A DNA stretch of 64,000 nt from Marinobacter qingdaonensis. Its GTDB lineage: Bacteria; Pseudomonadota; Gammaproteobacteria; Pseudomonadales; Oleiphilaceae. Under the pieces are notes generated by a model. It worked only from the letters and a program-made list of their open reading frames with translations. It did no database searches and was not told the origin of the DNA. Position 1 is the stretch's first letter. Every line of letters begins with the position of its first letter. The position numbers and the translations under genes were made by a program. This document shows, in pieces, positions 37,675-48,659 of the stretch. Where the stretch lies: assembly GCF_034555935.1 (NCBI RefSeq), contig NZ_JAYDCJ010000003.1:248001-312000 (forward strand), read 5' to 3'.

Positions 37675-38384
37675 CCGACAGCCTGCTGGAAGTGAAGAAT
37701 CTCAACACCCTCTACGGTCGCAGCCACATCCTGCACGACCTCTCGTTCCGGCTCGACCAGGGCCAGTCCATGAGCCTGATGGGGCGCAACGGCATGGGCA
37801 AGACCACCACGCTCAAGTCGATCCTGGGCATTGTCCGGCCGCGCAGTGGCCACGTCTATTTCGACGGCCTGGACATCAGCGACCTGCCGACCTGGAAACG
37901 CATGCGCCGGGACATCGCCTACGTGCCGGAAGGCCGCGGCATGTTCCACAACCTGACCGTGCGCGAGCACCTGCAGATGGCGGCCCGGCCCGACAGCCAA
38001 GGCCAGACCGGCTGGGATTTCGACCGGGTGATGACCACCTTCCCGCGCCTTCAGGAGCGGCTGTCGAACCTGGGCACCGAGCTGTCCGGTGGTGAGCAGC
38101 AGATGCTGGCGATCGGGCGGGCGCTGGTCACCAACCCGCGGCTGATGATCCTGGACGAGGCCACCGAAGGCCTGGCGCCGCTGATCCGCCAGGACATCTG
38201 GAACGTGATCGCCACCATCCGCGAATCCGGCATTTCGACCCTGGTGGTGGACAAGAACATCAAGGCTCTGAAGAAGCTCTGTGACCGCCACGTGGTGCTG
38301 GTGAAGGGCCAGGTCCACTTCGACGGCGACGGCGCGGAGCTGGACGCCAACGTGGACAAGGTGGAAACGGCGCTCAGCGTCTGA
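37671..38384 (+). CDS. ABC importer ATPase, LivF family
   Basis: 237 residues. Walker A is GRNGMGKTT, as in LivF, the signature is LSGGEQQMLAIGRAL, and Walker B ends LMILDEATEGLAP. The C-terminal part has VVDKNIKAL in place of the usual VEQN, so the switch His is replaced by Lys-Asn; some LivF proteins vary here. Last gene of the importer operon, followed by a GC-rich hairpin. Confidence 0.92.
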   Translation: MTDSLLEVKNLNTLYGRSHILHDLSFRLDQGQSMSLMGRNGMGKTTTLKSILGIVRPRSGHVYFDGLDISDLPTWKRMRRDIAYVPEGRGMFHNLTVREHLQMAARPDSQGQTGWDFDRVMTTFPRLQERLSNLGTELSGGEQQMLAIGRALVTNPRLMILDEATEGLAPLIRQDIWNVIATIRESGISTLVVDKNIKALKKLCDRHVVLVKGQVHFDGDGAELDANVDKVETALSV

Positions 38385-38389
38385 CCCCC

Positions 38390-38417
38390 GCCGCCGGGGC
38401 CCTCGGGCCCTGGCGGC
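38390..38417. other. GC-rich hairpin between convergent livF-type and LysR genes
   Basis: GCCGCC-G-GGGCCC pairs with GGGCCC-T-GGCGGC across a 2-base loop, a 13-bp stem with one G-T pair. It fills the gap between two convergent genes and could stop transcription in both directions, though there is no T-run on either side. Confidence 0.6.
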
Positions 38418-39299
38418 TCAGGCCGCGGCCGAGCCCAGGGTCTCGGCAACGTAATCCAGCAGCAGCCGCACCTTCGGCGACAGGTGGCGGTTGTGGGGAT
38501 AGACGCCCCAGATGCCGTCGTCGTCATCCTGGTAACCGGTCAACAGCGGCACCAGGGCGCCGGCATCCAGCGCCGGCTGCACGTAATAGTCCGGTAGCTG
38601 GACCATGCCTACCCCTTTCAGGGCCGCGTCCAGCAACGCGCGGCCGCTGTCACACCGCAGGTTGCCGCTGATCCGCACCGTGCGCGGCCGGCCGTCCTCC
38701 TGAAACCGCCAATGCCGGAGATTGCCCTGCAGGCAATTGTGCCGGTCCAGCTCCGCCAGCGACCGGGGCGTGCCCCAGGCCGACAGGTAGGCCGGCGACG
38801 CGCACACGTACAGGGTTCGCGACCCCAGTCGCCGGGCCATCAGACTCGAGCTCTCCAACTGCCCCAGGCGCACCGCCAGATCGTAGCCCTCGGCCACCAG
38901 GTCCAGTTGCTGGTTGGTCAGGTGCATTTCCACCTCCAGGCCCGGGTAGCGCAGGACAAAATCGTTGACCAGGGGCGCAATCACCTGCTCGCCGTAGGTG
39001 ACCGGCGCAGTCAGCCGCAACTTGCCCTGGGGCACCGCCTGCAGGTGGGTCACCGCCTGTTCCGCCTGTTCGAGCGCATCCAGCACCTGTCGGCAATGCT
39101 GGTAGTAGAGCTGCCCGGCGTCCGTGGTGGAGACCCGCCGGGTGGTCCGGTAGAACAGCCGGGTGGCCAGCCGGGCCTCGAGGGCGCTGATCTGCCGGCT
39201 GACCTGGGCGGTGGAGACACCCAGCCGCTCGGACGCACGGGTAAAACTTTCGGTCTCTGCGACCGCCACAAATTCATTGACGCCGTCCCAGCGCACCAT
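38418..39299 (-). CDS. LysR-family regulator divergent from class III alcohol dehydrogenase
   Basis: 293 residues. The winged helix (VNEFVAVAETESFTRASERLGVSTAQVSRQISALEARLATRLFYRTTRRV) is of the large LysR group that also controls quinone and aldehyde stress genes. The effector domain gives no clear ligand hint. It diverges from the alcohol dehydrogenase gene at 39440 across 140 bases, so it probably regulates that gene, perhaps in response to an aldehyde. Confidence 0.9.
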   Translation of the reverse strand: MVRWDGVNEFVAVAETESFTRASERLGVSTAQVSRQISALEARLATRLFYRTTRRVSTTDAGQLYYQHCRQVLDALEQAEQAVTHLQAVPQGKLRLTAPVTYGEQVIAPLVNDFVLRYPGLEVEMHLTNQQLDLVAEGYDLAVRLGQLESSSLMARRLGSRTLYVCASPAYLSAWGTPRSLAELDRHNCLQGNLRHWRFQEDGRPRTVRISGNLRCDSGRALLDAALKGVGMVQLPDYYVQPALDAGALVPLLTGYQDDDDGIWGVYPHNRHLSPKVRLLLDYVAETLGSAAA

Positions 39300-39301
39300 G
39301 A

Positions 39302-40567
<1,266 letters not shown>

Positions 40568-40568
40568 C

Positions 40569-40631
40569 TACAGAAAACGGATAGCGATGTTCAGTTTCAG
40601 GATATTTGCTGCCCCCTGAATCACCGATAGT
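40569..40631 (+). promoter_or_regulatory. XylS/BenR-type tandem operator and promoter of the porin gene
   Basis: TACAGAAAACGGATA (40569-40583) and TTCAGTTTCAGGATA (40590-40604) are TGCA-N6-GGNTA-type boxes (one mismatch each, within TGCA) with a 6-base spacer. A -10-like GATAGT (40626-40631) begins 21 bases later. The first box starts one base after the alcohol dehydrogenase stop. Confidence 0.78.
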
Positions 40632-40660
40632 TCACTTGCCCAACAATAAGGAGAAGGCAA

Positions 40661-41659
40661 ATGAACTATCCAAAATCACTCCTGGCGCTGGCGGTGGCAA
40701 CCTCCTTCAGCGCCGCACCCGCCCTCGCCCTCGATCTCGGCACCTACAATGACACCAGCATCAGCATCGGTGGTTACCTGAAAGCCGAGGCCATCTACGA
40801 GGACCCCGAGCAGGACGACGACCGCTTCTTCGGCCGGGCCAACCAGAGCCGCATCAACCTGAAGACCGTCACCCAGAAACAGGGCCACACCATCGTGGGG
40901 TTTGTGGAGGGCGATTTTTACGGTGGCCTCTACCCCGGTGAGAACAACGACCTGCGCCTGCGCCACGCGTTCATCAAGTTCGACAACGCCACCGTCGGCC
41001 AGACCTGGACCGGCCAGTTCTGGGCCGTGGCCTACAACGATTACCTCGACTTCCTGGGCGGGCCCCGCGGCACCCTGGGCGGCCTCAACTTCCGCACCAC
41101 CCTGGCCAGCTACCAGTTCAACAACCTGCGCATCACCGCCCAGGACCCGGTCAACAACGACGCCGATGCCCCGGATCTGGCGATCAACTACAATCTCAAC
41201 TTCGACGGCGGCCACCGCCTGATCCTGACCGCCAGCGGTCGGGAAGTGGCCAACGGCGACTACGTCGGCGGCGGCGCCATCGGCTCCGAGATCAAGCTCG
41301 GACGCCACAGTCTGACCCTCAACGCCCACCACGGTGAGGGCCTGGGCGCCTTCACCGGCGTCGGGGTCGGCGGCTCCCTGGCCAGCGATGTGGAAAACGG
41401 CGAGGCGGTCAGCCAGACCGGTTTCAACGCCGGCTTCCGTTACGTCATCAACGACCAGTGGCGCGCCAACGTGGCCTACACCAAGGTGGAGGTGGACGAC
41501 CAGGCGGACACCGATTACGAGGCCCCGCGGGTCAACCTGATCCACAACATCATCCCCGAGCTGGAAGTCGGGGTGGAGTGGCGCAAGTACAACCTGGCCT
41601 TTGGCCCGCTGATCCCGGAGGGGCAGCAGGTCGAGGTCATGGCCAAATACTCGTTCTGA
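40661..41659 (+). CDS. Outer-membrane porin, DcaP-like
   Basis: 332 residues. A signal peptide (cut near PALA-L, residue 24) is followed by a 16-strand-type barrel rich in Gly and aromatic residues, with GGYLKAEAIYED, SRINLKTVTQK and a terminal Phe (MAKYSF). The FVEGDFYGG and LRHAFIKFDN segments match DcaP-like trimeric porins of Acinetobacter and relatives, which pass dicarboxylic and other organic acids. A strong AAGGAGAAGG ribosome-binding site suggests high expression. XylS-type boxes point to induction with the aromatic acid importer. Confidence 0.85.
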   Translation: MNYPKSLLALAVATSFSAAPALALDLGTYNDTSISIGGYLKAEAIYEDPEQDDDRFFGRANQSRINLKTVTQKQGHTIVGFVEGDFYGGLYPGENNDLRLRHAFIKFDNATVGQTWTGQFWAVAYNDYLDFLGGPRGTLGGLNFRTTLASYQFNNLRITAQDPVNNDADAPDLAINYNLNFDGGHRLILTASGREVANGDYVGGGAIGSEIKLGRHSLTLNAHHGEGLGAFTGVGVGGSLASDVENGEAVSQTGFNAGFRYVINDQWRANVAYTKVEVDDQADTDYEAPRVNLIHNIIPELEVGVEWRKYNLAFGPLIPEGQQVEVMAKYSF

Positions 41660-41697
41660 CCTGAGTCCTCAGAATTGGTACCCTTACCGCGACTGGA

Positions 41698-41729
41698 CCC
41701 AGGTGCCGACCGTCTTCCCGGCACCTGGG
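41698..41729. other. Hairpin after the porin gene
   Basis: CCCAGGTGCC and GGCACCTGGG are exact reverse complements around a 12-base loop, between the porin stop and the IclR start. No T-run follows. It could end or protect the porin mRNA. Confidence 0.6.
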
Positions 41730-41761
41730 CCCCACGCGCCCCCGGAACCATCAACCACTTC

Positions 41762-42586
41762 ATGGCGACGACCTACATGACAGACGAAAGCCCCAAGCGG
41801 CAGGGAATCGGTTCTCTCGAAATTGGTCTGCACATTCTCAATTACATCGCCAGCGCGGCCCGGCCACCGTCGCTCAAGGAGCTGTCCAAGGCCCTGGACC
41901 TGTCTCCGAGCCGGGCCCACAAGTACCTGGTCAGCCTGCTGCGCGAGGGCTACATCAACCAGGTCAACCAGACCCAGTACACCCTGGGCAACTCCGCGCT
42001 GACTCTGGGTATCTCCGCGCTGCGTCGGATCAACCCGATCCAGCTGTCCTACGAGGCCGTGGATCAGCTGAACGAGGACACCGACAAAACCGTGTCGGTC
42101 ACGGTCTGGAACGGCGCCGGCCCGCTGGTCATCAAATGGCTGGATTCAAGCCTGCCGATCTCGGTGAACGTACGCCTGGGCGCCGAACTGTCGCCGCTGA
42201 ATTCGGCGTCCGGTCGGATCTTCCTGACCGCGCTGCCGGTTGAGCGCCGGCGCCAGCTGATCGACCAGTTCTACAAGCAATCGGCCAACCTGCCCAAGCA
42301 CCGGGGCAAGGACATTCCCCGGGAGCAACTGGGCGCCCACCTGGACGCCATCAAGCGCCAGGGTTACTGTGCGTTTTTCAGCGATTACCTGCCTGAAATC
42401 AATGTCCTGAGTATGCCGGTGTACGACCTGAACGGCTCCATCGTGACCGTGATCACCCTGCTGGGCCTGGCCCGGGACACCGACATCAGCGAGGGCTCGC
42501 CCCTGTTCCAACAGGTCCGGGACTGTGCCGACAAGGTCACCCGCCAGATTTGTGGGCAGCAGAAGCTGGAGCAGGGCCGGGACTAG
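41762..42586 (+). CDS. IclR-family regulator, unknown target
   Basis: 274 residues from ATG 41762; MTDES at 41777 is an alternative start. The winged helix (SLKELSKALDLSPSRAHKYLVSLLREGYI) is followed by an IclR effector domain (ADKTVSVTVWNGAGPLVIKW, then SASGRIFLTALP). It differs clearly from the PcaR-type gene at 20997. Its stop shares the palindrome CTAG with the stop of the convergent AraC gene. Its position downstream of the porin suggests a role in the same regulon, possibly as a repressor. Confidence 0.88.
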   Translation: MATTYMTDESPKRQGIGSLEIGLHILNYIASAARPPSLKELSKALDLSPSRAHKYLVSLLREGYINQVNQTQYTLGNSALTLGISALRRINPIQLSYEAVDQLNEDTDKTVSVTVWNGAGPLVIKWLDSSLPISVNVRLGAELSPLNSASGRIFLTALPVERRRQLIDQFYKQSANLPKHRGKDIPREQLGAHLDAIKRQGYCAFFSDYLPEINVLSMPVYDLNGSIVTVITLLGLARDTDISEGSPLFQQVRDCADKVTRQICGQQKLEQGRD

Positions 42587-43536
42587 CCGGCCATGCGCAA
42601 GGTTTCCGAGGGTAGCTCACCGAACAGCTTGCGGTAATCGGAGGAGAACCGGCCCAGGTGGACGAAGCCATAGTCCAGGGCCACTTCGGTTACGTTCCGG
42701 CAGCGCCCGGTCTGCAGGTCGGTCCGCAGCTGCTGCAGCTTGCGCTGCTTGATGTAGCACTTGGGGGTGACCGAGAAACTCTTCGAGAAGGCGTTGTAGA
42801 TCGAGCGCACGCTCATGTTGGAGACCGCCGACAGCTCCTCCACATCGATCGCCTGCTTCAGGTTCTGGTCGATGTAATGCACCATCCGGGCCACCGCCGG
42901 CGACAGTCGGGGCTGCTCGTCGGTCACCGTCCAGGTACTGGGAAACACCGTCAGCAGCTTGTTCAGGATGATGTCCCGGTAGGGCACGGACACCGAGCGG
43001 ATATCGTCGTCGCCCCCCTCCTCAAGCTCCGAGAACACTGCATTGAGAATACTCGGCAGCGCCGGGCACTGGTGCAGGTTCACCGGCCGGCGTTCGAAGC
43101 GCAGGGCCTCGGCCTGGCCCACCCGGTTCATCGGCCGCGCCGAGCACAGCACCTCTTCCGGCACCTTGATGATCAGTTTTTCGCAATCCGGCGAGTACTC
43201 CAGGTCGATGGCTTCGTACGGGTTCACCATCATCGCCTCGCCGGCGCGCAGGCGCAGTGACTCGGCGCCCTGGCGCCACAGGCACTCGCCGCGGGTCACC
43301 ACCTGGAAATGGTAGATCGCCTCCAGTTCCGGGCTTTTGACCCGCACCTGGTTGCCATAGCTGATACGGGACAGACCAAAGCCGGCAAACTCGCGAAAGC
43401 TGAGGCTGGACGCCGCCCGACTGCGGCCGCTCAACTCCAGGCGGTGCTGGCCGATGTGATCGTTGACGAAACCGGAGACCTCTTCGGGAAAGGCGCCCGC
43501 GAAAACCGTGTTGGCGGTGAGAGTGTGTTGAAACAT
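42583..43536 (-). CDS. AraC-family activator of the XylS/BenR type
   Basis: 317 residues from ATG 43536 (MFQHTLTANTVF); XylS and BenR are about 320. The N-terminal half is the AraC ligand-binding_2 type (YHFQVVTRGECLWRQ, MVNPYEAIDLEYS). The C-terminal double helix-turn-helix contains VEELSAVSNMSVRSIYNAFSK and NVTEVALDYGFVHLGRFSSDYRKLFGELPSETLR; the last part is very like XylS. It is therefore the obvious candidate to bind the three TGCA-N6-GGNTA operator sets found at 25649, 33700 and 40569. The AT-rich gap before it holds its promoter. Confidence 0.9.
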   Translation of the reverse strand: MFQHTLTANTVFAGAFPEEVSGFVNDHIGQHRLELSGRSRAASSLSFREFAGFGLSRISYGNQVRVKSPELEAIYHFQVVTRGECLWRQGAESLRLRAGEAMMVNPYEAIDLEYSPDCEKLIIKVPEEVLCSARPMNRVGQAEALRFERRPVNLHQCPALPSILNAVFSELEEGGDDDIRSVSVPYRDIILNKLLTVFPSTWTVTDEQPRLSPAVARMVHYIDQNLKQAIDVEELSAVSNMSVRSIYNAFSKSFSVTPKCYIKQRKLQQLRTDLQTGRCRNVTEVALDYGFVHLGRFSSDYRKLFGELPSETLRMAG

Positions 43537-43688
43537 AGCGCAGCTCGATTTACTTATTATTAATGCGTTCACTTTATATAAACAGGATCGGTCAATCAAC
43601 AACCAATTTCACCCGCCTCGCCGTCACTGCAATGCCATGGGGCTGTGCTATGTTTTCCTGATACTTCCCTCAATCACTGGCGGTGGTC

Positions 43689-44417
43689 ATGAGCAATCCA
43701 AAGCACACTCTCTTCTGGATGACGCTTTTCCTGGCAGTTGTTGTGGTGGTCGGCGCCCTCATCCATCGGCCGCTGATCGACGCCTTCATGGCGAACTGGG
43801 TGTTCAACCTGCTGATTGTCGGGGTCCTGATCGTCGGCATCGCAATCACCTACCGGCAGGTGTTCGTGCTGTTCCCAGAGCTGCGCTGGATTTCCCAGTT
43901 CCGCACCGGCCACTCCGGGCTCTCGGTGCTGCAGGAGCCGCGCCTGCTCAAGCCGCTGGCGCGCCAGCTCGGGGAGGAATCCAAGCGCGACCGCTTCAAG
44001 CTCTCCACCCTGTCCCTGCGCACGGTGCTCGACGGCATTCACTCGCGCATGGACGAGCAGCGCGAAATCACCCGCTATTTCATCAGTCTGCTGGTGTTCC
44101 TGGGGCTGCTCGGCACCTTCTGGGGCCTGCTGGGGACGATTAATTCGGTGGGCCAGGTGATCACCAACCTGGACATGGGCCAGGGCGACTTCGGCGCGGT
44201 GTTCGCCGATCTGCAGGCCGGGCTGCTCACGCCCCTGCAGGGCATGGGTACGGCGTTCAGCTCCTCCCTGTTGGGCCTGGGCGGCTCGCTCATCCTCGGC
44301 TTCCTGGACATCCAGGCCGGGCACGCCCAGAACCGCTTCTACGACGGCCTGGAGGAGTGGCTCACCGGGGTCACCAACCTGGTGGATATCGTGGACGAGG
44401 ACGAACGCGCCTCATGA
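43689..44417 (+). CDS. MotA/TolQ/ExbB-type stator channel protein
   Basis: 242 residues from ATG 43689. Two N-terminal membrane helices (about 10-30 and 37-55) and two more around a glycine-rich ISLLVFLGLLGTFWGLLGTINSV, the MotA/TolQ-like pore helix, are followed by GMGTAFSSSLLGLGGSLILGFLD. It is shorter than the ZorA defence protein and lacks the long cytoplasmic tail. It overlaps the OmpA-domain gene by 4 bases. Together they should form a peptidoglycan-anchored, ion-driven complex. Its purpose is not known, and the flagellar stator PomAB is encoded separately at 49832. Confidence 0.85.
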   Translation: MSNPKHTLFWMTLFLAVVVVVGALIHRPLIDAFMANWVFNLLIVGVLIVGIAITYRQVFVLFPELRWISQFRTGHSGLSVLQEPRLLKPLARQLGEESKRDRFKLSTLSLRTVLDGIHSRMDEQREITRYFISLLVFLGLLGTFWGLLGTINSVGQVITNLDMGQGDFGAVFADLQAGLLTPLQGMGTAFSSSLLGLGGSLILGFLDIQAGHAQNRFYDGLEEWLTGVTNLVDIVDEDERAS

Positions 44418-45460
44418 TCGGCTCCAAGCGCCGCAGTCGCAGCGCCACCAACGCCTGGCCCGGCTACGTCGACGCCCTGTCGGCGCTGCTGATGCTGGTG
44501 ATCTTCATGCTGCTGATCTACGTGGTCAGCCAGCTGTACCTGTCCCAGACCCTGTCCGACCGCAACACCGAACTGTTTCGCCTAAATCAGCGCCTGGCAG
44601 AAATCTCCGAGTTGCTGGGCCTGGAGCAGAGCAAGACCGCCGCCCTGGAGCAGGAGATGGCCTCGGTCCAGAACGACTACAGCGCGTCCCTGGCCCGCAA
44701 CGACGAGCTGCAGGATCGGCTGGAGGCCTCCCGCAATCAGCTGATGCAGCAGAGCGCCGACGCGGAGGCCCGGGCCGGGCGGCTGGCCAGCATGAGCGAT
44801 GAGCTGGAGGAGAAGGATCAGCTGTCCGCCAGCCAGCAGGCGATGATCATGCGGCTGTCGAACCAGATCGCCTCGCTGCGGGAGCAGCTACGCCAGATCA
44901 CCGCCGCCCTGCGGCTGCAGGAGCAGGAAACCGCGGACAAGGAAAGCGAGCTGGCCGACGTCAGCCGCCGGCTGAACACCCTGCTGGCCGAGCGGGTCAG
45001 CGAACTGGAGCAGTATCAGTCGGAGTTTTTCTCGCGCCTGCGCAACATCCTGGAAACCAACGAAAACATCCGCATCGTCGGCGACCGCTTCCTGCTGCCG
45101 TCGGAGCTTTTGTTTGCCTCTGGCTCGGCCCAGCTGGGCGAGGCCGGCAAGCGCGAGCTGGACAAGCTGGCGACCGTGCTGCTGGATGTGGTTGGCGCCA
45201 TTCCGGCCGACATCGACTGGATCCTGCGCATCGACGGCCACACCGACATCATTCCCATCAACACCCCGCAGTTCCCCTCCAACTGGGAGTTATCCACAGC
45301 CCGGGCGGTGGCGGTGGTGCGTTACCTGGCCGACCAGGGGGTGCCGGAGCGGCGCATGGTGGCGGCCGGTTTTGGCGAGTTCGTCCCGGTGGCCGAGGGC
45401 ACCACGGCGGATGCCCTGCAGAAAAACCGTCGTATCGAGCTCAAGCTGACCGACCGCTAG
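44414..45460 (+). CDS. MotB-like protein with coiled coil and OmpA domain
   Basis: 348 residues from ATG 44414. A single N-terminal membrane helix carries Asp20 (YVDALSALLML), in the position of the MotB ion-carrying Asp. A heptad-rich coiled coil of about 150 residues (about 50-200) follows. The C-terminal OmpA peptidoglycan-binding domain contains RIDGHTDIIPI and ELSTARAVAVVRYL. The long coiled coil is unlike PomB. Coupled to the MotA-like gene; the next gene is the unrelated, oppositely oriented frmA. Confidence 0.88.
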   Translation: MIGSKRRSRSATNAWPGYVDALSALLMLVIFMLLIYVVSQLYLSQTLSDRNTELFRLNQRLAEISELLGLEQSKTAALEQEMASVQNDYSASLARNDELQDRLEASRNQLMQQSADAEARAGRLASMSDELEEKDQLSASQQAMIMRLSNQIASLREQLRQITAALRLQEQETADKESELADVSRRLNTLLAERVSELEQYQSEFFSRLRNILETNENIRIVGDRFLLPSELLFASGSAQLGEAGKRELDKLATVLLDVVGAIPADIDWILRIDGHTDIIPINTPQFPSNWELSTARAVAVVRYLADQGVPERRMVAAGFGEFVPVAEGTTADALQKNRRIELKLTDR

Positions 45461-45473
45461 CCACCGCCTTGTC

Positions 45474-46640
<1,167 letters not shown>

Positions 46641-46839
46641 TCAAGCAGGTGGCCGCATTGATCGCCAGCGCGACTTTGGCCCAATCCGGCACCCGGGCGC
46701 CAATAGATACGTCGCCGCGGCGAATTGGACGGCCGGTTCGGTCAATCCGGCGTTGTCTGCAATAATCCTAAGTACAGGCGGAAACGTACAGACCGACAGA
46801 AACGGCCGATCTAAACCCTCAGGACAGGAGCGCAGTCCC

Positions 46840-48165
46840 TTGCACACCCTCTACTGGTTTACCCGGGATCTCCGACTTCACGACAACGCCGCACTGCTGG
46901 CGGCGGCCAAGTCGGACCTGCTGCTGTGCGTGTTCGTGGTCGACCCACGCTGGTTCGCCCCCGGCCCGCTGCAGAGCCGGGCCATGGGCGAGCACCGCTG
47001 GCGCTTTCTGTGGCAGAGCCTGATGGCGCTGGAGCGTAGCCTCCGGCCCCTGGGACAACGGCTGCACATCGCCTACGGCGAGCCCGAGCGGGTGATTCCC
47101 GAGCTGGTGCGCGAACACCGGCTGGCCCGGGTGATTCGCTCGCGCCAGCCCGGTACCAAGGAAGCCGGGCAGTGGCAGGCGCTGAAGGAGCAGTTGCCGG
47201 ACACCCTGTTCCAGCAGTTCGAAACCCTCAGCCTGTTCACCGAGGCTTCCCTGCCCATGGCCCTGGACGATCTGCCCGACACCTTTTCCCAGTTCCGCAA
47301 GCAGGTGGAGAAGACCGGCGAGCGCTGCTCCGAACGCCTGCGCATCCGCACCCTGACCGCGCTGCCGCCACCCCCTGGGTTCCCCGACGACAACCGGGGC
47401 GAATGCCCGGCCATCGCTGAACCCCGGCACCCGCTGCAGTTTTCCGGCGGCGAGCAGGCCGGTCTCGACCAGCTCAAGGAATTCCTGTTCATTCGCCACG
47501 CCATCGACGACTACAAGCAGACCCGCAACGCCCTCGACACCTGGGACGCCTCCTCCAAGTTTTCACCCTGGCTGGCCAACGGTTCGCTGTCGGTGCGCGA
47601 GGTGGCCGAGACCATTAGCGAGTACGAAGCCAGCCACACCAGGAACGAATCCACCTACTGGCTCTGGTTCGAGCTGCTCTGGAGGGAGTATTTCTACTGG
47701 TACGCGCTCAAGCACGGCACCAACCTGTTCCACCGGGACGGGGTCCAGCGCAAGCGCCGGACGGCGACCTTCTACGGCCACCGGTTCAAGGCCTGGTGCC
47801 AGGGCAACACCGAGTACCCGCTGGTGAACGCCGCCATGAACCAGCTGCGGGAAACCGGCTACATGAGCAATCGGGCCCGGCAGCTGGTGGCCAGCTGCTT
47901 CGTCAACGAGCTCGAGCTGGACTGGCGCTACGGCGCGGCGTGGTTCGAGCAGCAGCTGATCGATTATGATGTGGCCAGCAACTACGGCAACTGGCAGTAT
48001 CTGGCGGGGGTAGGCGCCGACCCCCGAGGCCTGCGGCAATTCAACCTCGAGAAACAGGCGAAACAGTACGACCCCCTGGGTACCTTTGTGGATCGCTGGG
48101 GCGGCGACACCGACCAGCCGGTCGGACTACACACCGTGGACGCAGCAGACTGGCCGATATCATGA
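46840..48165 (+). CDS. Cryptochrome/photolyase of the DASH type
   Basis: 441 residues from TTG 46840 (LHTLYWFTRDLRLHDN), preceded by CAGGAG 9 bases upstream. The N-terminal antenna domain has WFTRDLRLHDN and the FAD domain has SKFSPWLANGSLS, SNRARQLVASCFVNELELDWRYGAAWFEQQLIDYDVASNYGNW and a final FNLEKQAKQYDPLGTFVDRW. These segments are diagnostic of Cry-DASH, which repairs cyclobutane dimers in single-stranded DNA and may act as a light sensor. It overlaps the DUF6231 gene by 4 bases. A 253-base gap upstream holds no gene that I can see. Confidence 0.92.
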   Translation: MHTLYWFTRDLRLHDNAALLAAAKSDLLLCVFVVDPRWFAPGPLQSRAMGEHRWRFLWQSLMALERSLRPLGQRLHIAYGEPERVIPELVREHRLARVIRSRQPGTKEAGQWQALKEQLPDTLFQQFETLSLFTEASLPMALDDLPDTFSQFRKQVEKTGERCSERLRIRTLTALPPPPGFPDDNRGECPAIAEPRHPLQFSGGEQAGLDQLKEFLFIRHAIDDYKQTRNALDTWDASSKFSPWLANGSLSVREVAETISEYEASHTRNESTYWLWFELLWREYFYWYALKHGTNLFHRDGVQRKRRTATFYGHRFKAWCQGNTEYPLVNAAMNQLRETGYMSNRARQLVASCFVNELELDWRYGAAWFEQQLIDYDVASNYGNWQYLAGVGADPRGLRQFNLEKQAKQYDPLGTFVDRWGGDTDQPVGLHTVDAADWPIS

Positions 48166-48659
48166 GCACCGCTTTCGACTCCGACAGCCCCCGACAGACC
48201 CTGGCCCGCATCATCGACACCGCCCAGCCCAAGACCCTGCTGAGCTGTGGCGCGCTGGCCGACGAGGTGGCGCAGCTGTGGCAGCAGCACCAACCGGAGT
48301 CGCAGCTGCAAGCCCTCGACACCAGCGACCCGAACGCGGCCCTGCCGCTGGACCGGGTCCAGGACCTGGCGCTGATTTCCAACATCCTGGAACACCTGCC
48401 CCACGACGAGGGCGCGCTGTTGCTGGGCCAGTTGCGCAACTATGGCACCCATCAGATCGCGGTGCTGGTGGGCGAGACCCCGGACTGGGCGTTCACCGAT
48501 TTCATCGGCCTGGGGTTCCGGCGCCACGCCGAGCTGTCCGGGCCCGAGGGCCATTTCACCCTCTACACCTACAACCTGGACAGCTACAACCACAAACGGG
48601 CCTGGAACAACCCGGACCACTGGGCCAATCCCGAAATGTGGGGCAAGGCCTGGTGGTAG
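48162..48659 (+). CDS. DUF6231-like protein, methyltransferase-like fold
   Basis: 165 residues. The pattern ends GKAWW. A Rossmann-like N-terminal half (KTLLSCGALADEVAQLW; LISNILEHLP, which resembles motif IV/V of class I methyltransferases) can be seen, but the SAM-binding glycine motif is degenerate. I recognise the family only as a domain of unknown function in Pseudomonas-like bacteria. It overlaps both the photolyase gene and the DTW gene, so the three form one transcript. Confidence 0.75.
   Translation: MSTAFDSDSPRQTLARIIDTAQPKTLLSCGALADEVAQLWQQHQPESQLQALDTSDPNAALPLDRVQDLALISNILEHLPHDEGALLLGQLRNYGTHQIAVLVGETPDWAFTDFIGLGFRRHAELSGPEGHFTLYTYNLDSYNHKRAWNNPDHWANPEMWGKAWW

Noticed and set aside
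43689..45460. Zorya-type phage defence (ZorA/ZorB)
   Set aside because: The MotA-like protein lacks the long cytoplasmic tail of ZorA, and the neighbours are a formaldehyde dehydrogenase and a photolyase, not ZorC, ZorD or ZorE.
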